A program made the translations under genes and the position numbers. The notes under the pieces are model-generated. The model saw only the letters and a program-made list of their open reading frames with translations, was not told the origin of the DNA and made no database searches. A DNA stretch of 64,000 nucleotides from Bradyrhizobium diazoefficiens (GTDB taxonomy: Bacteria; Pseudomonadota; Alphaproteobacteria; Rhizobiales; Xanthobacteraceae): contig NZ_JAENXS010000003.1 of assembly GCF_016612535.1 (NCBI RefSeq), positions 1 to 64,000 on the forward strand. Reading direction: 5' to 3'. Each line of letters opens with the position of its first letter. The first letter of the stretch is position 1. This document shows positions 46,184 to 57,724 of this stretch, piece after piece.

Positions 46184-47617
46184 ATGACAGTCCCTTGGTG
46201 GACCTTTGACGCATTGCTCCCCCAGTTGTTGAATGTCGTCGCCGCGGCATACATCCTGGTGCTGATCGCCCGGATCGCGATCGGTCGCCCAGGATTGGCG
46301 ATGATCGCCTTCCTGCCATTTTTTTCGGCGGTCTGGAGGCTGACCTCCGTCTTCTACATCGACGCATTCGGGCCGGTGCCGTCGGAGCAATTGGGGCAAT
46401 ACATTGGCTCCGGCTTCGCAATACTGCCTCTCGTGGTCTGCCTGGGCCTGTTCATCGGAGCGCTTCTGGTTTCATTCCGTCCGCAGCGTTTGCAAAGGCT
46501 GGCCTTTGAACCTCGCAGCAGCCTCGCGGCGATTGTGCCCGGCGGTCGCTTTGAGCTCTCCAATGTCGCGTTCTGGGTCGTTTTGGCTTATGTGCTGGGA
46601 CTCTGGATCGAATTGCGGATACGCGGTCCGATACCTCTGTTTGCCGGCATCGAGCGGTTTGACTACACGCGAGACTATGGCGGTCCCCTGCATCTCCGGC
46701 TGATTGAGTGGGGCCCAATGCTGGCTTTTCAGCTCGGCTTGTTCATGATCTTACCGGCGATACGTGGCGGTCGGTTCGACTTGCGGTTTGCGGCGTTGCT
46801 CGGCGCTCTCTTGATTTATCTCTTCACGGTTGGGCATCGATTCTCCTCGTTCTTTTCCTACACGTCGTTCTTCATCATTCCGCTTGGCGCCTTGCTGATC
46901 GGGAGGCGCGCGAAAGGGGTGGCAGCAGGCAATCTGGAACGACCCATGCGCTACCTGATTTTTGCGGCGGTCGCACTTGTTGTTCTGACCGCTATGGCGC
47001 TGGTTCATTCCTACGTGGTCGTTCGCGCCTCTGAAATCGGTCAGTTGCAGTTCAAGCTTACGCAGCGCATTCTCGTCCAGCAGGGGGAAATGTGGTGGGC
47101 CACCTATGAACGCGTCTTCGTCCAAGGCGACTGGAATGGCTCATTCGCCCTATTCAAATTGCTCGTGGACCCGTTTAATCCGGCGTCGAATTCGACGATG
47201 CAATTCCTCATGGAGCAGGCGCTTCCGCTCAGCCGCGCACATGAGTTGATTGCGAACGGACAGACCTACACCGGGGGATGGCCCGAAGTGCTGTTTGAAA
47301 TCGGGGGTCCTGTCGGCGGATTCTTCCTTGTCGCGGCTTCGGCCATCCTGTTTGCCGAGTTCATGTTCTTGCTGACGCGCTGTATTCTCGAAGAGCGTTA
47401 TGCCACCTGCTTCTTTCTGACGCCGATATTGTATGCAATTGAGGTCATGGCCGTCTCGGGAATGCTGAATTCCTTCATCCAGCTCACCTTCATGGCGAAA
47501 TTGGCGGCCGCGGGTCTCGTTTACGTCATGGAGGACGGATGGCGCGCAAGCCGCTTGGCATTGCCGTCGAACTCAACTAGTGCAACGGGGCTTACGCGAG
47601 AGGACGCCACAACATGA
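46184..47617 (+). CDS. Polytopic membrane protein, Wzy-like polymerase candidate
   Basis: A 477-residue protein with about 11 membrane helices and a large polar loop (about 290-370) containing QQGEMWWATYERVF and FNPASNSTMQFLMEQALP. It resembles oligosaccharide-repeat polymerases of the DUF6418 type, though I would not insist on the family. It is overlapped by the Wzz-like gene (ATGA), and a polymerase beside its chain-length regulator is the expected arrangement. Confidence 0.6.
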   Translation: MTVPWWTFDALLPQLLNVVAAAYILVLIARIAIGRPGLAMIAFLPFFSAVWRLTSVFYIDAFGPVPSEQLGQYIGSGFAILPLVVCLGLFIGALLVSFRPQRLQRLAFEPRSSLAAIVPGGRFELSNVAFWVVLAYVLGLWIELRIRGPIPLFAGIERFDYTRDYGGPLHLRLIEWGPMLAFQLGLFMILPAIRGGRFDLRFAALLGALLIYLFTVGHRFSSFFSYTSFFIIPLGALLIGRRAKGVAAGNLERPMRYLIFAAVALVVLTAMALVHSYVVVRASEIGQLQFKLTQRILVQQGEMWWATYERVFVQGDWNGSFALFKLLVDPFNPASNSTMQFLMEQALPLSRAHELIANGQTYTGGWPEVLFEIGGPVGGFFLVAASAILFAEFMFLLTRCILEERYATCFFLTPILYAIEVMAVSGMLNSFIQLTFMAKLAAAGLVYVMEDGWRASRLALPSNSTSATGLTREDATT

Positions 47618-48462
47618 ACGATACGTCGGCTTCCATCTCGAGCGTTGCCTATGTCGGCGGGATGCTTGGCTATCTCGGGCGGTCTGTTCGCGCCAAGCTG
47701 TTCCTGATCGTCGTTGGCGCGCTGATCTCGATGCTGGTCGTGTTTCTTGCGGATTGGATGCGTGCACCGGTCTATCTCGCGGAAGGGATGATCCGGCTTG
47801 GCCGCATCGATGGTACGGACGTCATGCCGATGCCCGGGACCGCCATTCACATGAATTCGGCGCCCTTCAGGCGCCGCGTCGCGGAGGCCATCGGAGACAA
47901 GGGCGACGGAGGGATCGCTGATTTCAGTGTGCGGCCGGAAACACCCGAGCTCGCGTTGGTGAGTGTGAGCGGCCCCAACGAGCAGCACGTAACCGAGGCA
48001 TTGCAGGCGATCGTGCGGACCTTGAACACAGACCAGGAGAAGCTTCGCAGCCCGTTTCTCAAAGAACTCAATATCCAGATGGCAATGACCGATACCAATA
48101 TCGCCAGTTTGATGAAAGTGCGAGAGACGCTGGTGACAACCGATCCGACCGCGTCGGCGACGCCAGGCGATGTTGCCTCGCTGGCGCTGCGGCGATCGTG
48201 GCTGCTCGAGCTGTCCACGCGAAACGAAGAGAAGCTGGCGGCTGCCATCGACGAGCGGCGTGCGCTCGCCGCGCGGATGGGCCCTTCCAAGACCTTTCCG
48301 GCGATGCTGAATGACGACGCGACGGTCAAGCAGATTTCGCCGCAGCCGGTTCGCCACGCGTTGTTCGGCGGTGCGATCGCGTTGCTGGCGCTGGTGCTCT
48401 ACGCCATGATGAGCGGGCCGAAGCTGGCCCGCCCGTCAGTATCCGCAACGGCCTCGACGTGA
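47614..48462 (+). CDS. Wzz-like chain-length determinant
   Basis: A 282-residue bitopic protein: a helix near 28-48 (LFLIVVGALISMLVVFLAD), a periplasmic part with a predicted coiled region (RNEEKLAAAIDERRALAARM), and a C-terminal helix near 250-268 preceded by QISPQPVRHALFGG, the Pro-containing motif expected before TM2 of Wzz proteins. No cytoplasmic kinase domain. It sets O-antigen chain length together with the polymerase it overlaps. Confidence 0.75.
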   Translation: MNDTSASISSVAYVGGMLGYLGRSVRAKLFLIVVGALISMLVVFLADWMRAPVYLAEGMIRLGRIDGTDVMPMPGTAIHMNSAPFRRRVAEAIGDKGDGGIADFSVRPETPELALVSVSGPNEQHVTEALQAIVRTLNTDQEKLRSPFLKELNIQMAMTDTNIASLMKVRETLVTTDPTASATPGDVASLALRRSWLLELSTRNEEKLAAAIDERRALAARMGPSKTFPAMLNDDATVKQISPQPVRHALFGGAIALLALVLYAMMSGPKLARPSVSATAST

Positions 48463-49019
48463 GCTTTTCCGCGGGCATCGCGCACGCAGGGATGGCAAGA
48501 CCCGACAAACTGCCGCGCCCGGCGGTGTTCTTCGATCGCGACGGCGTGCTCAATGTCGACAAGGGCTACGTCTACAAGATCGACGATTTCGAATGGGTCG
48601 CCGGTGCGCGCGAAGCCATCAGGCTCTGCAACGATCTCGGTTACTACACCTTCGTGGTCACCAACCAGTCGGGCGTCGCGCGCGGCTATTACGGCGTTGA
48701 CGACATCCATCGGCTGCACGACTGGATGAGCGGCGAACTTGCCGCAATCGGCGCCCATATCGACGAGTTCCAGTACGGTCCCTATCACGAGGAGGGCACG
48801 GTTGAGGCGTATCGACGCGCCAGCGACCGGCGAAAGCCTGCGCCCGGCATGATCCTTGACTACCTGAAGGCCTGGCCGGTGCAGATCGAGGGCAGCGTGC
48901 TCGTCGGCGACAGGGCTCGCGATATCGAAGCTGCGGCTGCTGCGGGAATACACGGACATCTGTTCGAGGGAGGCGATCTCGATGCGTTCCTCCGTCCGCT
49001 GCTCGCCGCCCGGAGCTAG
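48459..49019 (+). CDS. HAD phosphatase, GmhB/HisB-N-like
   Basis: A 186-residue HAD enzyme: FFDRDGVLN (nucleophile Asp26, Asp28), VTNQSG, RKPAPGM with the catalytic Lys, and GDRARD. It resembles D,D-heptose 1,7-bisphosphate phosphatase GmhB, but the zinc ligands of GmhB (CPHHPE and CDCRKP) are replaced by YGPYHEEG and SDRRKP, so the zinc site is gone. No gmhA/gmhC/gmhD are near. It may act on another sugar bisphosphate. GTG 48459 overlaps the wzz stop; its own stop shares the bases CTAG with the stop of pseF. Confidence 0.75.
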   Translation: MSFSAGIAHAGMARPDKLPRPAVFFDRDGVLNVDKGYVYKIDDFEWVAGAREAIRLCNDLGYYTFVVTNQSGVARGYYGVDDIHRLHDWMSGELAAIGAHIDEFQYGPYHEEGTVEAYRRASDRRKPAPGMILDYLKAWPVQIEGSVLVGDRARDIEAAAAAGIHGHLFEGGDLDAFLRPLLAARS

Positions 49020-49701
49020 CGCCGGTTGATCGCGCGGAACATGTATTCCGCCTGTTCCCAATCCTCGATCGTATCGATGTCCTGCACGAGGTGCCGCGGC
49101 AGCACGATCCCGATGGAGCGCTCGGAGAACACCGGGACGTCCTCCAGAAACGCCGCGGCGGTGCCCCAGTAGAACTGGCCCGCGTCGTGATAGGCCGGCT
49201 CGAGGTCCTGAGAGCGCGTCATGCGATGCTCGGGGTGGAAGGGATCGACGCGCCCAGCCGACGTCATGCGCAGGGCGCGCTGGATCGGAAAAGCGTAGCT
49301 CGTCACCGAAAACACGAAGGCGGCGTTGGATGCCGCGAGGGCGGCGTAGCCGTCGCGCAGGAAAGTCGCCTGGATCAGCGGTGCCGTCGCATAGATGCAG
49401 CAGGCATGCGTGACGTCGTGACCGCGTTCGATGAACCAGCCGATGGCATGCTTGACGACCGCATTGGTGCCGGTGTGATCGTCCGAGATCTCTGCGGGCC
49501 GGACGAACGGCGCCGTCGCACCGAGCTGGCGGGCCGCCTCGGCGATCTCGTCGTCGTCCGTGGAGACGACGACGTCGTCAAACAGTCCGCTCGCCTGCGC
49601 GGCCTCGATCGAATAGGCGATGATGGGTTTGCCGCAGAACGAGCGGATGTTCTTGCGCGGAATGCGCTTGCTGCCACCACGCGCTGGGATGACAGCAATC
49701 C

Positions 49702-49705
<4 letters not shown>
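49016..49705 (-). CDS. pseF: Pseudaminic acid cytidylyltransferase
   Basis: A 229-residue CMP-sugar synthetase that activates pseudaminic acid with CTP. It opens MRIAVIPARGGSKRIPRKNI and shows SFCGKPIIAYSIEAA, ISDDHTGTNAVV and DAGQFYWGTAAAFLE; the GQFYW-type element favours PseF over NeuA. The ATG overlaps the pseC stop (ATGA), so pseB-pseC-pseF form one minus-strand transcript. Confidence 0.92.
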
Positions 49706-51926
<2,221 letters not shown>

Positions 51927-52001
51927 TTACCATAGGCGCTCCGGGCAGTCCATGGTCAAATCGGCCGGCGACCTCGAGCTTGAGCGGGCGCGATATCCGT
52001 T

Positions 52002-54254
52002 TCATCGATCCTCGAACGCCGCGAGCCGTTGTAGCGCGACCCGAAAGCCCTCGCCGTCGTTCTCGTGTCCCTGCCAGATTTCCGGAATGAAGGATGCCTG
52101 CGGGGCCTGCCTGTTCAGAACCCGGAACACGTTGCCGAAATCGATCTCGCCTTCGCCGATCTGCAGGCCTTCGCCGTCGACGCCACGGGCGTCGCCCATA
52201 TGGATATGGGCGACGAACGTGCCGATCTCTTCCATGAACTCGTCGAACGACCATCTGTTTTCGGTGCAGGCGAGCTGGGAATGCGAGGTGTCGAAGCAGA
52301 TGCGGACACCGAGCTCGCGGCAGCTGCGCGCGATGTCGTCGCTCGAGACGAACAGGTTATGATAGCGCTGGCCGCCGAAATGCCAGGGGTAGGGCGGCAT
52401 GGTCTGCGGCCAGAGCTCGACTGCGGGATCGGCGAGCTCGCGGACGCTGGCGCGCAGATGCGCCTCGCGGACCGCCCGTTCCTCCGCGGTCAGGAAGCGC
52501 GTCGATGAGAAGCCGCCAACGTTGCAGATGATTCCGACCGGCCCGTCATTCCTGAAGCGCTGCGCCAGCACCTTGGTCTTGGCGATGACGCGCTTCATCT
52601 CCGCGATCGAGCGCGTGCGATAGTCGTCGTCCGGTATCGTCAGGTCGAGCACATGGTCGCCCTCGAACAGCTCCGGCGCGTGCACGACCAAGCCGCACGG
52701 ATAACTGTCGGCAAGGAAGTCGGCATCCTTGATGCCGAGGTCGCGATAGCTCAGGTGAAACTCGACGAAGTCAGGATTGATGACCGCGATCAGCTTGTCG
52801 GCGTCGCGATGGCGCACCGGAACGCCCCAGGGGCGCTTGAACTGGATTTGACCTCCGGCGGTGATCTCACCGAGCTCCGAGATGTCGGATGGATAGAGCG
52901 GCGTCTGCGCCGGGATTGCGCGCGGCGCCTTCAGCCCGATCACCTCGTCGATGCGGTTGGGCGACAGTCCCTGGCCCGGGCTGCGGATTTCGATCATCTC
53001 GCGTGTGATCGTCACGCCCGCTTCGATGGCGTTAACGGCGAAGATCGATTTGCCGAGGCTGATGCGGTTGGCCTTCTCGCCCTGGCTGAGGATGCGGGGC
53101 AGGGCATTGCCGAGGGAGTCCTCGACCTGGCGCACGCCTTCGACCATGCGCTTGAATTCATGCGGCAGCAGGCTGACCTTGTGGTCGTTGCCTTCCTGAT
53201 CTCGCGCCAGGGTAAAATGCTTCTCGATCAGGCGCCCGCCCATCGCTACCGCCGCGACCGACACGAAGACGTCGCGCTCGTGCCCGGAATATCCGACCAC
53301 GCACTCGCACAGCTCCTGGAGGCGCTGCATGTATTTCAGGTTGAGGTCGCGGAACGGTGCCGGATAGGTCGAGTTGCAATGGAGCATGACGTATTCCGCA
53401 CCCGACGTCTGCAACAGCTTCACGGTCTCGCGAATCTCGTCCTCGGTCGACATACCGGTCGAGCAGATGATCGGGATCTTCTGGTCGACGATGTGCCGGA
53501 GCAGTTCGTGATTGGTAAGGTCGGCGGACGCGGTCTTGATCGCCTTCAATCCGTAAGCACGGCATTTATCCGCGCTGTTGACGTCGAAGGCGGTGCAGAG
53601 CGGCTCCATTCCGAGCGAGGCCGAATAGTCGAAGCAGCGATAGAGGTCCTCGTCGCTGAGCTGGAAGCGGTCGAGCAGGTCGAGCACGTATTCGGTGCCG
53701 AGGTCCTCGCTCTGTCCCTTCGCCCGCTTGCCGTAGAGGCCGGACATGTCGCGCATCTGGAATTTGGCGGCGTCGGCGCCTGCCTCCGCCGCCGCCTTGA
53801 TCAGGGCGAAGGCGGCTTCCAGGCTGCCATTGTGGTTGTTGCCGATCTCCGCGATCAGGAAGGTCGGATTCTCTTCCGCGATGGTGCGGCCGCCGATCCT
53901 GATGCCCTCGCCGGGATGACGCTGGCGGGCGACGCCGACGACGTGCCGCTCGGCGTCGACCAGCGGCACGTAGAGCACATCGCGCAGCAGGCGGTTGGCG
54001 GTCTCGCGGTCGCCGGCGACGGCGCTGCGGACGCGGCGGTTGCAGAGGTCGCTGACGGCGGCCTGCACACCCGAGGCGGCGCCTGCGCCGATCCAGCGAA
54101 TGATGTCGCCGTTCGAGAGACTGCCGAGCAGCCGGCCGCTGCCGTCGACGCAGAACACGATCTCGCGCCTGTTCGCCGCGACTTTGCTCGCTGCCTCCTG
54201 GATGGAGGCATCCTCGTGCACGAGGTAGCTCTGAAGGTCTCTGTCGATGATCAT
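52002..54254 (-). CDS. Fused CBS + NeuB-type synthase + SAF + TIM-barrel isomerase-like protein
   Basis: A 750-residue multidomain protein. Residues 1-112: a CBS-domain pair (YLVHEDASIQEAASKV, GSLSNGDIIRWI, VLYVPLVDAERHVVGV). About 118-395: a NeuB-type PEP-condensing barrel (FLIAEIGNNHNGSLEAA, AAKFQ, IICSTGMST, IEKHFTLAR). About 405-470: a SAF domain (ISLGKSIFAVNAIEAG, GQGLSPN). About 480-750: a xylose-isomerase/AP-endonuclease-like barrel (FVEFHLSYRDL, ICFDTSHSQLA, HIHMGDARGVDG). It is a second ulosonate synthase besides PseI. The fused isomerase-like domain could supply or adjust the sugar substrate, and the CBS pair could bind nucleotide for control. ATG 54254 overlaps the cytidylyltransferase stop. 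The product is unknown. Confidence 0.88.
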   Translation of the reverse strand: MIIDRDLQSYLVHEDASIQEAASKVAANRREIVFCVDGSGRLLGSLSNGDIIRWIGAGAASGVQAAVSDLCNRRVRSAVAGDRETANRLLRDVLYVPLVDAERHVVGVARQRHPGEGIRIGGRTIAEENPTFLIAEIGNNHNGSLEAAFALIKAAAEAGADAAKFQMRDMSGLYGKRAKGQSEDLGTEYVLDLLDRFQLSDEDLYRCFDYSASLGMEPLCTAFDVNSADKCRAYGLKAIKTASADLTNHELLRHIVDQKIPIICSTGMSTEDEIRETVKLLQTSGAEYVMLHCNSTYPAPFRDLNLKYMQRLQELCECVVGYSGHERDVFVSVAAVAMGGRLIEKHFTLARDQEGNDHKVSLLPHEFKRMVEGVRQVEDSLGNALPRILSQGEKANRISLGKSIFAVNAIEAGVTITREMIEIRSPGQGLSPNRIDEVIGLKAPRAIPAQTPLYPSDISELGEITAGGQIQFKRPWGVPVRHRDADKLIAVINPDFVEFHLSYRDLGIKDADFLADSYPCGLVVHAPELFEGDHVLDLTIPDDDYRTRSIAEMKRVIAKTKVLAQRFRNDGPVGIICNVGGFSSTRFLTAEERAVREAHLRASVRELADPAVELWPQTMPPYPWHFGGQRYHNLFVSSDDIARSCRELGVRICFDTSHSQLACTENRWSFDEFMEEIGTFVAHIHMGDARGVDGEGLQIGEGEIDFGNVFRVLNRQAPQASFIPEIWQGHENDGEGFRVALQRLAAFEDR

Positions 54255-54940
54255 CTTGCGATGTTCCTGCGGAACGCGGCTTCGAGCGTTTCCCAATCGG
54301 AGAGCTCGTCGAGCTCGATGCTCGCGCTCTCATCCATCTCGTAGACGGCGACCTTGCCGTGAAGCCGCGCACTACCGCCGCGCAGCCGATCCACGGCCGA
54401 AATGTAGAACGCGCCGTTCTCCATCAGTGTGCCGTCCCATTGCTGGCGCAGCGGACGCCTGGCCGGATCGTAATTGATCGGCGTACCGTCGTCATGCCAG
54501 AAGAAGCGCCGCGTCCTGACGCAAGTGACGAGCGAGTCCGCGTTGCTCGCCATCAGTTGGGAGATGGCTTGCGAAACGTCATGGCGAGTGGTCTGGGGGC
54601 TCGTGACCTGCGCGGTGATCAGATATTTTTCCGTGATGTCGCAGGACGCGATCAGGTCGTAGATCGCCTCTTCGGTCGTGGAGTTGTCCGCGGCCAGATG
54701 CGCAGGACGGGGGTGGACGAGGATCCGGGCGTCGATTGACCTTACGATGGTCGCGATCTCCTCGCTGTCGGTCGACACGAACACCCGCTGGATCAACTCG
54801 CAGTCGAGGAGGGCCCGAAGCGTCCATGCACAAAGGGGCTTGCCGCAGAACGGTTTGATGTTCTTGCCGGGGATGGATTTCGAGCCACCGCGCAGCGGAA
54901 CCACCGCGGCAATGCTCGGCTTGCCAAGTGGGGCGCTCAT
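54251..54940 (-). CDS. CMP-nonulosonate synthetase (NeuA/LegF-like), second
   Basis: A 229-residue cytidylyltransferase: AVVPLRGGSKSIPGKNI, PFCGKPLCAWTL, VSTDSEEIA, VTSPQTT and MENGAFYISAVD. It is clearly different from PseF at 49016 and is coupled (ATGA) to the fused NeuB enzyme, so it most likely activates that enzyme's product. ATG 54940 is chosen because conserved sequence begins there; no ribosome site is obvious. Confidence 0.88.
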   Translation of the reverse strand: MSAPLGKPSIAAVVPLRGGSKSIPGKNIKPFCGKPLCAWTLRALLDCELIQRVFVSTDSEEIATIVRSIDARILVHPRPAHLAADNSTTEEAIYDLIASCDITEKYLITAQVTSPQTTRHDVSQAISQLMASNADSLVTCVRTRRFFWHDDGTPINYDPARRPLRQQWDGTLMENGAFYISAVDRLRGGSARLHGKVAVYEMDESASIELDELSDWETLEAAFRRNIAR

Positions 54941-55205
54941 GGAATCAATGCCAGTTGACCGGTCGGAAACCGGGCGTTTTTGGAGCCCTTGATACTCAGG
55001 GGGAGTCGCCCGGCCAGTTTTGCCATGGGCAGGGCATAACATCGGGGCCTGCTCCGAAGCAAGGCGGACACCCCCGCGCGAGCTGTGGGATTCGGACGGT
55101 CCGGCTTGGGGAAATGGGCCGGTTTCAGGCCGCAATCGAGCGGGCTGCGCGCGATTTACATTGCCCTCAGTTCCTATAGAAGGCTCCCGCGGAGGTCTGC
55201 ACGAC

Positions 55206-56843
55206 ATGTATGTGATCGGAATCAGCTCGGGGATCAAGCACGGCCATCACGATGGCGCGGCGGTGTTGCTGCGCGACGGCGAGTTGATCGCGGCCGCCGA
55301 AGAGGAGCGCTTCACGCTGGCCAAGCACGCGCGCGGCGAGCTGCCGCGCGGCGCGATCGGCTTCTGCCTGAAGCAGGCCGGCATCACCATGCGCGACGTC
55401 GACTGGATCTGTTCGCCGTTGAAGACCTACACCAACTACGCACAGCGATTGACCGAATATTTCAAGTATCAGTTCGGCCACAGCCCGAAGATCGAGCTCT
55501 ACGACCATCACCTCAGTCACGCCGCGAGCTCGTTCTACGGATCTGGCTTCTCCGAGGCGACGGTGGCCTGCTTCGACTTCTCCGGCGATTCCAGTTCCGG
55601 TCTCGTGGCGCATGCGCGCGGCAATGATTTTCGCGTGCTGACGCGGTTCGCTCGCCACAACAGCCTTGGTCTCTATTACGGGATGCTGACTCAGTATCTC
55701 GGCTATCAGATGACCAATGACGAGTACAAGGTCATGGGTCTGTCCTCCTATGGCAGCCCGGAATATCTCGACAAGTTCGCCAAGCTGCTGCGCCCCAACG
55801 GCATCGATTACGAGCTCGATCCCGAGCTCGACAAACGCCGGCGCGACGCGGAGATTTTCACCAGTGATTTCTCGACGCGGCAGGAGCGCATCTTCACCGA
55901 GAAGATGGAGGAGATCCTCGGGCCGCGGCGTCTGCGCGGCGCGCCGCTCGACCAGCGCATGACCAACATCGCAGCGAGCGGCCAGAAGCAGCTCGAGATC
56001 GTCACCACCGAGGTGATCCGGTCCGCGATTGCCGAGACCGGCTGCGGCGATGTCTGCATCGCCGGCGGCGTCGGGCTGAACTGCAAGATGAACATGGAGA
56101 TCGCTGCCGAGCCATCCGTGAAGCGCCTTTACGTTCCGCCGGTGCCGCACGATGCCGGCGTGGCGCTGGGCGGTGCGATGATGAAATGCGCGGAAGCGGG
56201 CCACACGATCTCGCCGTTGTCGCACGCCTATTGGGGACCGGAATATTCCAACGACACGATCCGCGAGACGCTCGACAAGATCGGCGCGCGGTTCGATCTG
56301 CTCGATGATCCCGTGGCACGCTGCGTTACGGATCTCGCCGAACAGAAGACGGTGGGTTGGTTCCAGGGGCGGATGGAGTACGGACCGCGCGCGCTCGGCA
56401 ACCGCTCGATCCTCGCCGATCCGCGCCAGGCCAGCATGAAGGATCGCATCAATCTCACGATCAAATACCGCGAGGAGTTCCGTCCGTTCTGCCCGTCGGT
56501 GCTCTACGAGCGCCAAGCCGAATATTTCGAGGACACGTTCGACGCCCCCTTCATGGTGGTGACGTTCCCGGTCAATGAGAAGGTCGCCGACGCGATGCCG
56601 GCGGTGGTCCATGTCGACAACACCGCGCGCATCCAGACTGTCCACGCCGACAGCAACCCGCTCTACAGCCGCCTGATCGGCGAGTTCGCCAAAGCGACCT
56701 CCCTGCCGGTGCTGATCAACACCAGCCTCAACATCAACGAGCAGCCGACCGTGAATGCGCCGCTGGAGGCGCTGCATACGTATTTCTGCTCGGGCCTGGA
56801 CGTGTTGTATCTGGGCAACTATCGGCTGTCGAAATTGAGCTGA
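55206..56843 (+). CDS. NodU/CmcH-family carbamoyltransferase
   Basis: A 545-residue enzyme that uses carbamoyl phosphate and ATP to O-carbamoylate a substrate. It begins MYVIGISSGIKHGHHDGAAV, with the His/Asp metal motif of the Kae1-like domain, DHHLSHAASSFY, FDFSGDSSSG and IAGGVGLNCKMN, followed by the YrdC-like C-terminal part QGRMEYGPRALGNRSILADPR. NodU carbamoylates Nod factors; here the setting points to a polysaccharide residue. GGAGG at 55191-55195 supports ATG 55206. A 265-base divergent gap precedes it. Confidence 0.92.
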   Translation: MYVIGISSGIKHGHHDGAAVLLRDGELIAAAEEERFTLAKHARGELPRGAIGFCLKQAGITMRDVDWICSPLKTYTNYAQRLTEYFKYQFGHSPKIELYDHHLSHAASSFYGSGFSEATVACFDFSGDSSSGLVAHARGNDFRVLTRFARHNSLGLYYGMLTQYLGYQMTNDEYKVMGLSSYGSPEYLDKFAKLLRPNGIDYELDPELDKRRRDAEIFTSDFSTRQERIFTEKMEEILGPRRLRGAPLDQRMTNIAASGQKQLEIVTTEVIRSAIAETGCGDVCIAGGVGLNCKMNMEIAAEPSVKRLYVPPVPHDAGVALGGAMMKCAEAGHTISPLSHAYWGPEYSNDTIRETLDKIGARFDLLDDPVARCVTDLAEQKTVGWFQGRMEYGPRALGNRSILADPRQASMKDRINLTIKYREEFRPFCPSVLYERQAEYFEDTFDAPFMVVTFPVNEKVADAMPAVVHVDNTARIQTVHADSNPLYSRLIGEFAKATSLPVLINTSLNINEQPTVNAPLEALHTYFCSGLDVLYLGNYRLSKLS

Positions 56844-56965
56844 TCTCCAGAAGGCGCAGCCCTCGAAGCTCGCAGCAAGCCTGTCGTTGGCTGAATTGGG
56901 GGTTGTGCGCGGAATGCTTGCGAGCTACTTTTTCGCAGCTTTTTGATCAGTTTAAGGACCCCCGC

Positions 56966-57724
56966 GTGGCGCAACGCAGATTGCTGATCCCGTCGCTCGC
57001 AGCCCTCGGACAAGAGGCGGGCTTCGCAATAAACGCCGAGGTCGCGCTGATCCGGCTTCGGACCTTTCAGGGCGGTGCGCAGGTCGCAGTCGCGGAGTTC
57101 AAACCCGATCGGATCGTCAGGATGTGGCGATCGCAATGGGCACCGGAGCTTCCTGCCACCGCTGACGAGATCAATACCGTCGAGCTCGTGGGAGACGGCT
57201 TTAACGACCTCGAGGGCGAAGTGTCCTTCCGCGATGACTGCCAGCAGATTGCGGTATTGACGGGGCTGGTCCCGCTTCGCGGTCCTGATTTCAAGTTCTC
57301 ACCGATCCTGCATCAGGCGCACTACAACGTGCTCATGGCGAATTGCGAGACCTATGTCGTGCTGGCCAATCTCGTCGGCGAGGGCGACAAGCCGACGCGG
57401 GCGAACAGACTTCAGGTCGAAATCAGAAATCTCGCCGCGGATGTGCTGGCCGTGACCGACATCGATCCGGCTTTCAATACGACCTGGCTGCTCCCGGTCG
57501 CTGACCTGGCCCGGCGGAACGGCGTGGTGCCGGAGCAAGGCCTGTCGGTGCGGATCCGCGGCGGCACGAGCCAGTTTGCGGTCTTCACCGTGTTCCGCAA
57601 TCTTTCCAGTGGCGCTCTCGGTATCGAGCATTCGCTGCCGCCGATCTATTTCACCGAAGCGCCTTTCAATCCCGCTCTGAGATCGCGCTATCAGAAGGCC
57701 GCCTTTGGAGATCTGAAGATATGA
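56966..57724 (+). CDS. Uncharacterised protein in polysaccharide cluster
   Basis: A 252-residue protein I do not recognise. No membrane segment. It contains LVPLRGPDFKFSPILHQAHYNVLM, PAFNTTWLLPVADLARRNG and RGGTSQFAVFTVFRNL, a beta-rich pattern. GTG 56966 is chosen because AAGGA (56954-56958) precedes it by 7 bases; the TTG at 56903 lacks a site. It overlaps the next gene by 4 bases (ATGA), so the two act together. It lies between the carbamoyltransferase and an acyltransferase, suggesting glycan modification or attachment. Confidence 0.65.
   Translation: MAQRRLLIPSLAALGQEAGFAINAEVALIRLRTFQGGAQVAVAEFKPDRIVRMWRSQWAPELPATADEINTVELVGDGFNDLEGEVSFRDDCQQIAVLTGLVPLRGPDFKFSPILHQAHYNVLMANCETYVVLANLVGEGDKPTRANRLQVEIRNLAADVLAVTDIDPAFNTTWLLPVADLARRNGVVPEQGLSVRIRGGTSQFAVFTVFRNLSSGALGIEHSLPPIYFTEAPFNPALRSRYQKAAFGDLKI

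Noticed and set aside
52653..54344. A 563-codon plus-strand open frame opposite the fused NeuB protein
   Set aside because: Antisense to strong domains on the other strand; no recognisable protein features.
55167..56777. A 536-codon minus-strand open frame opposite the carbamoyltransferase
   Set aside because: Fully antisense to a clear NodU-type gene; amino-acid composition of a shadow.
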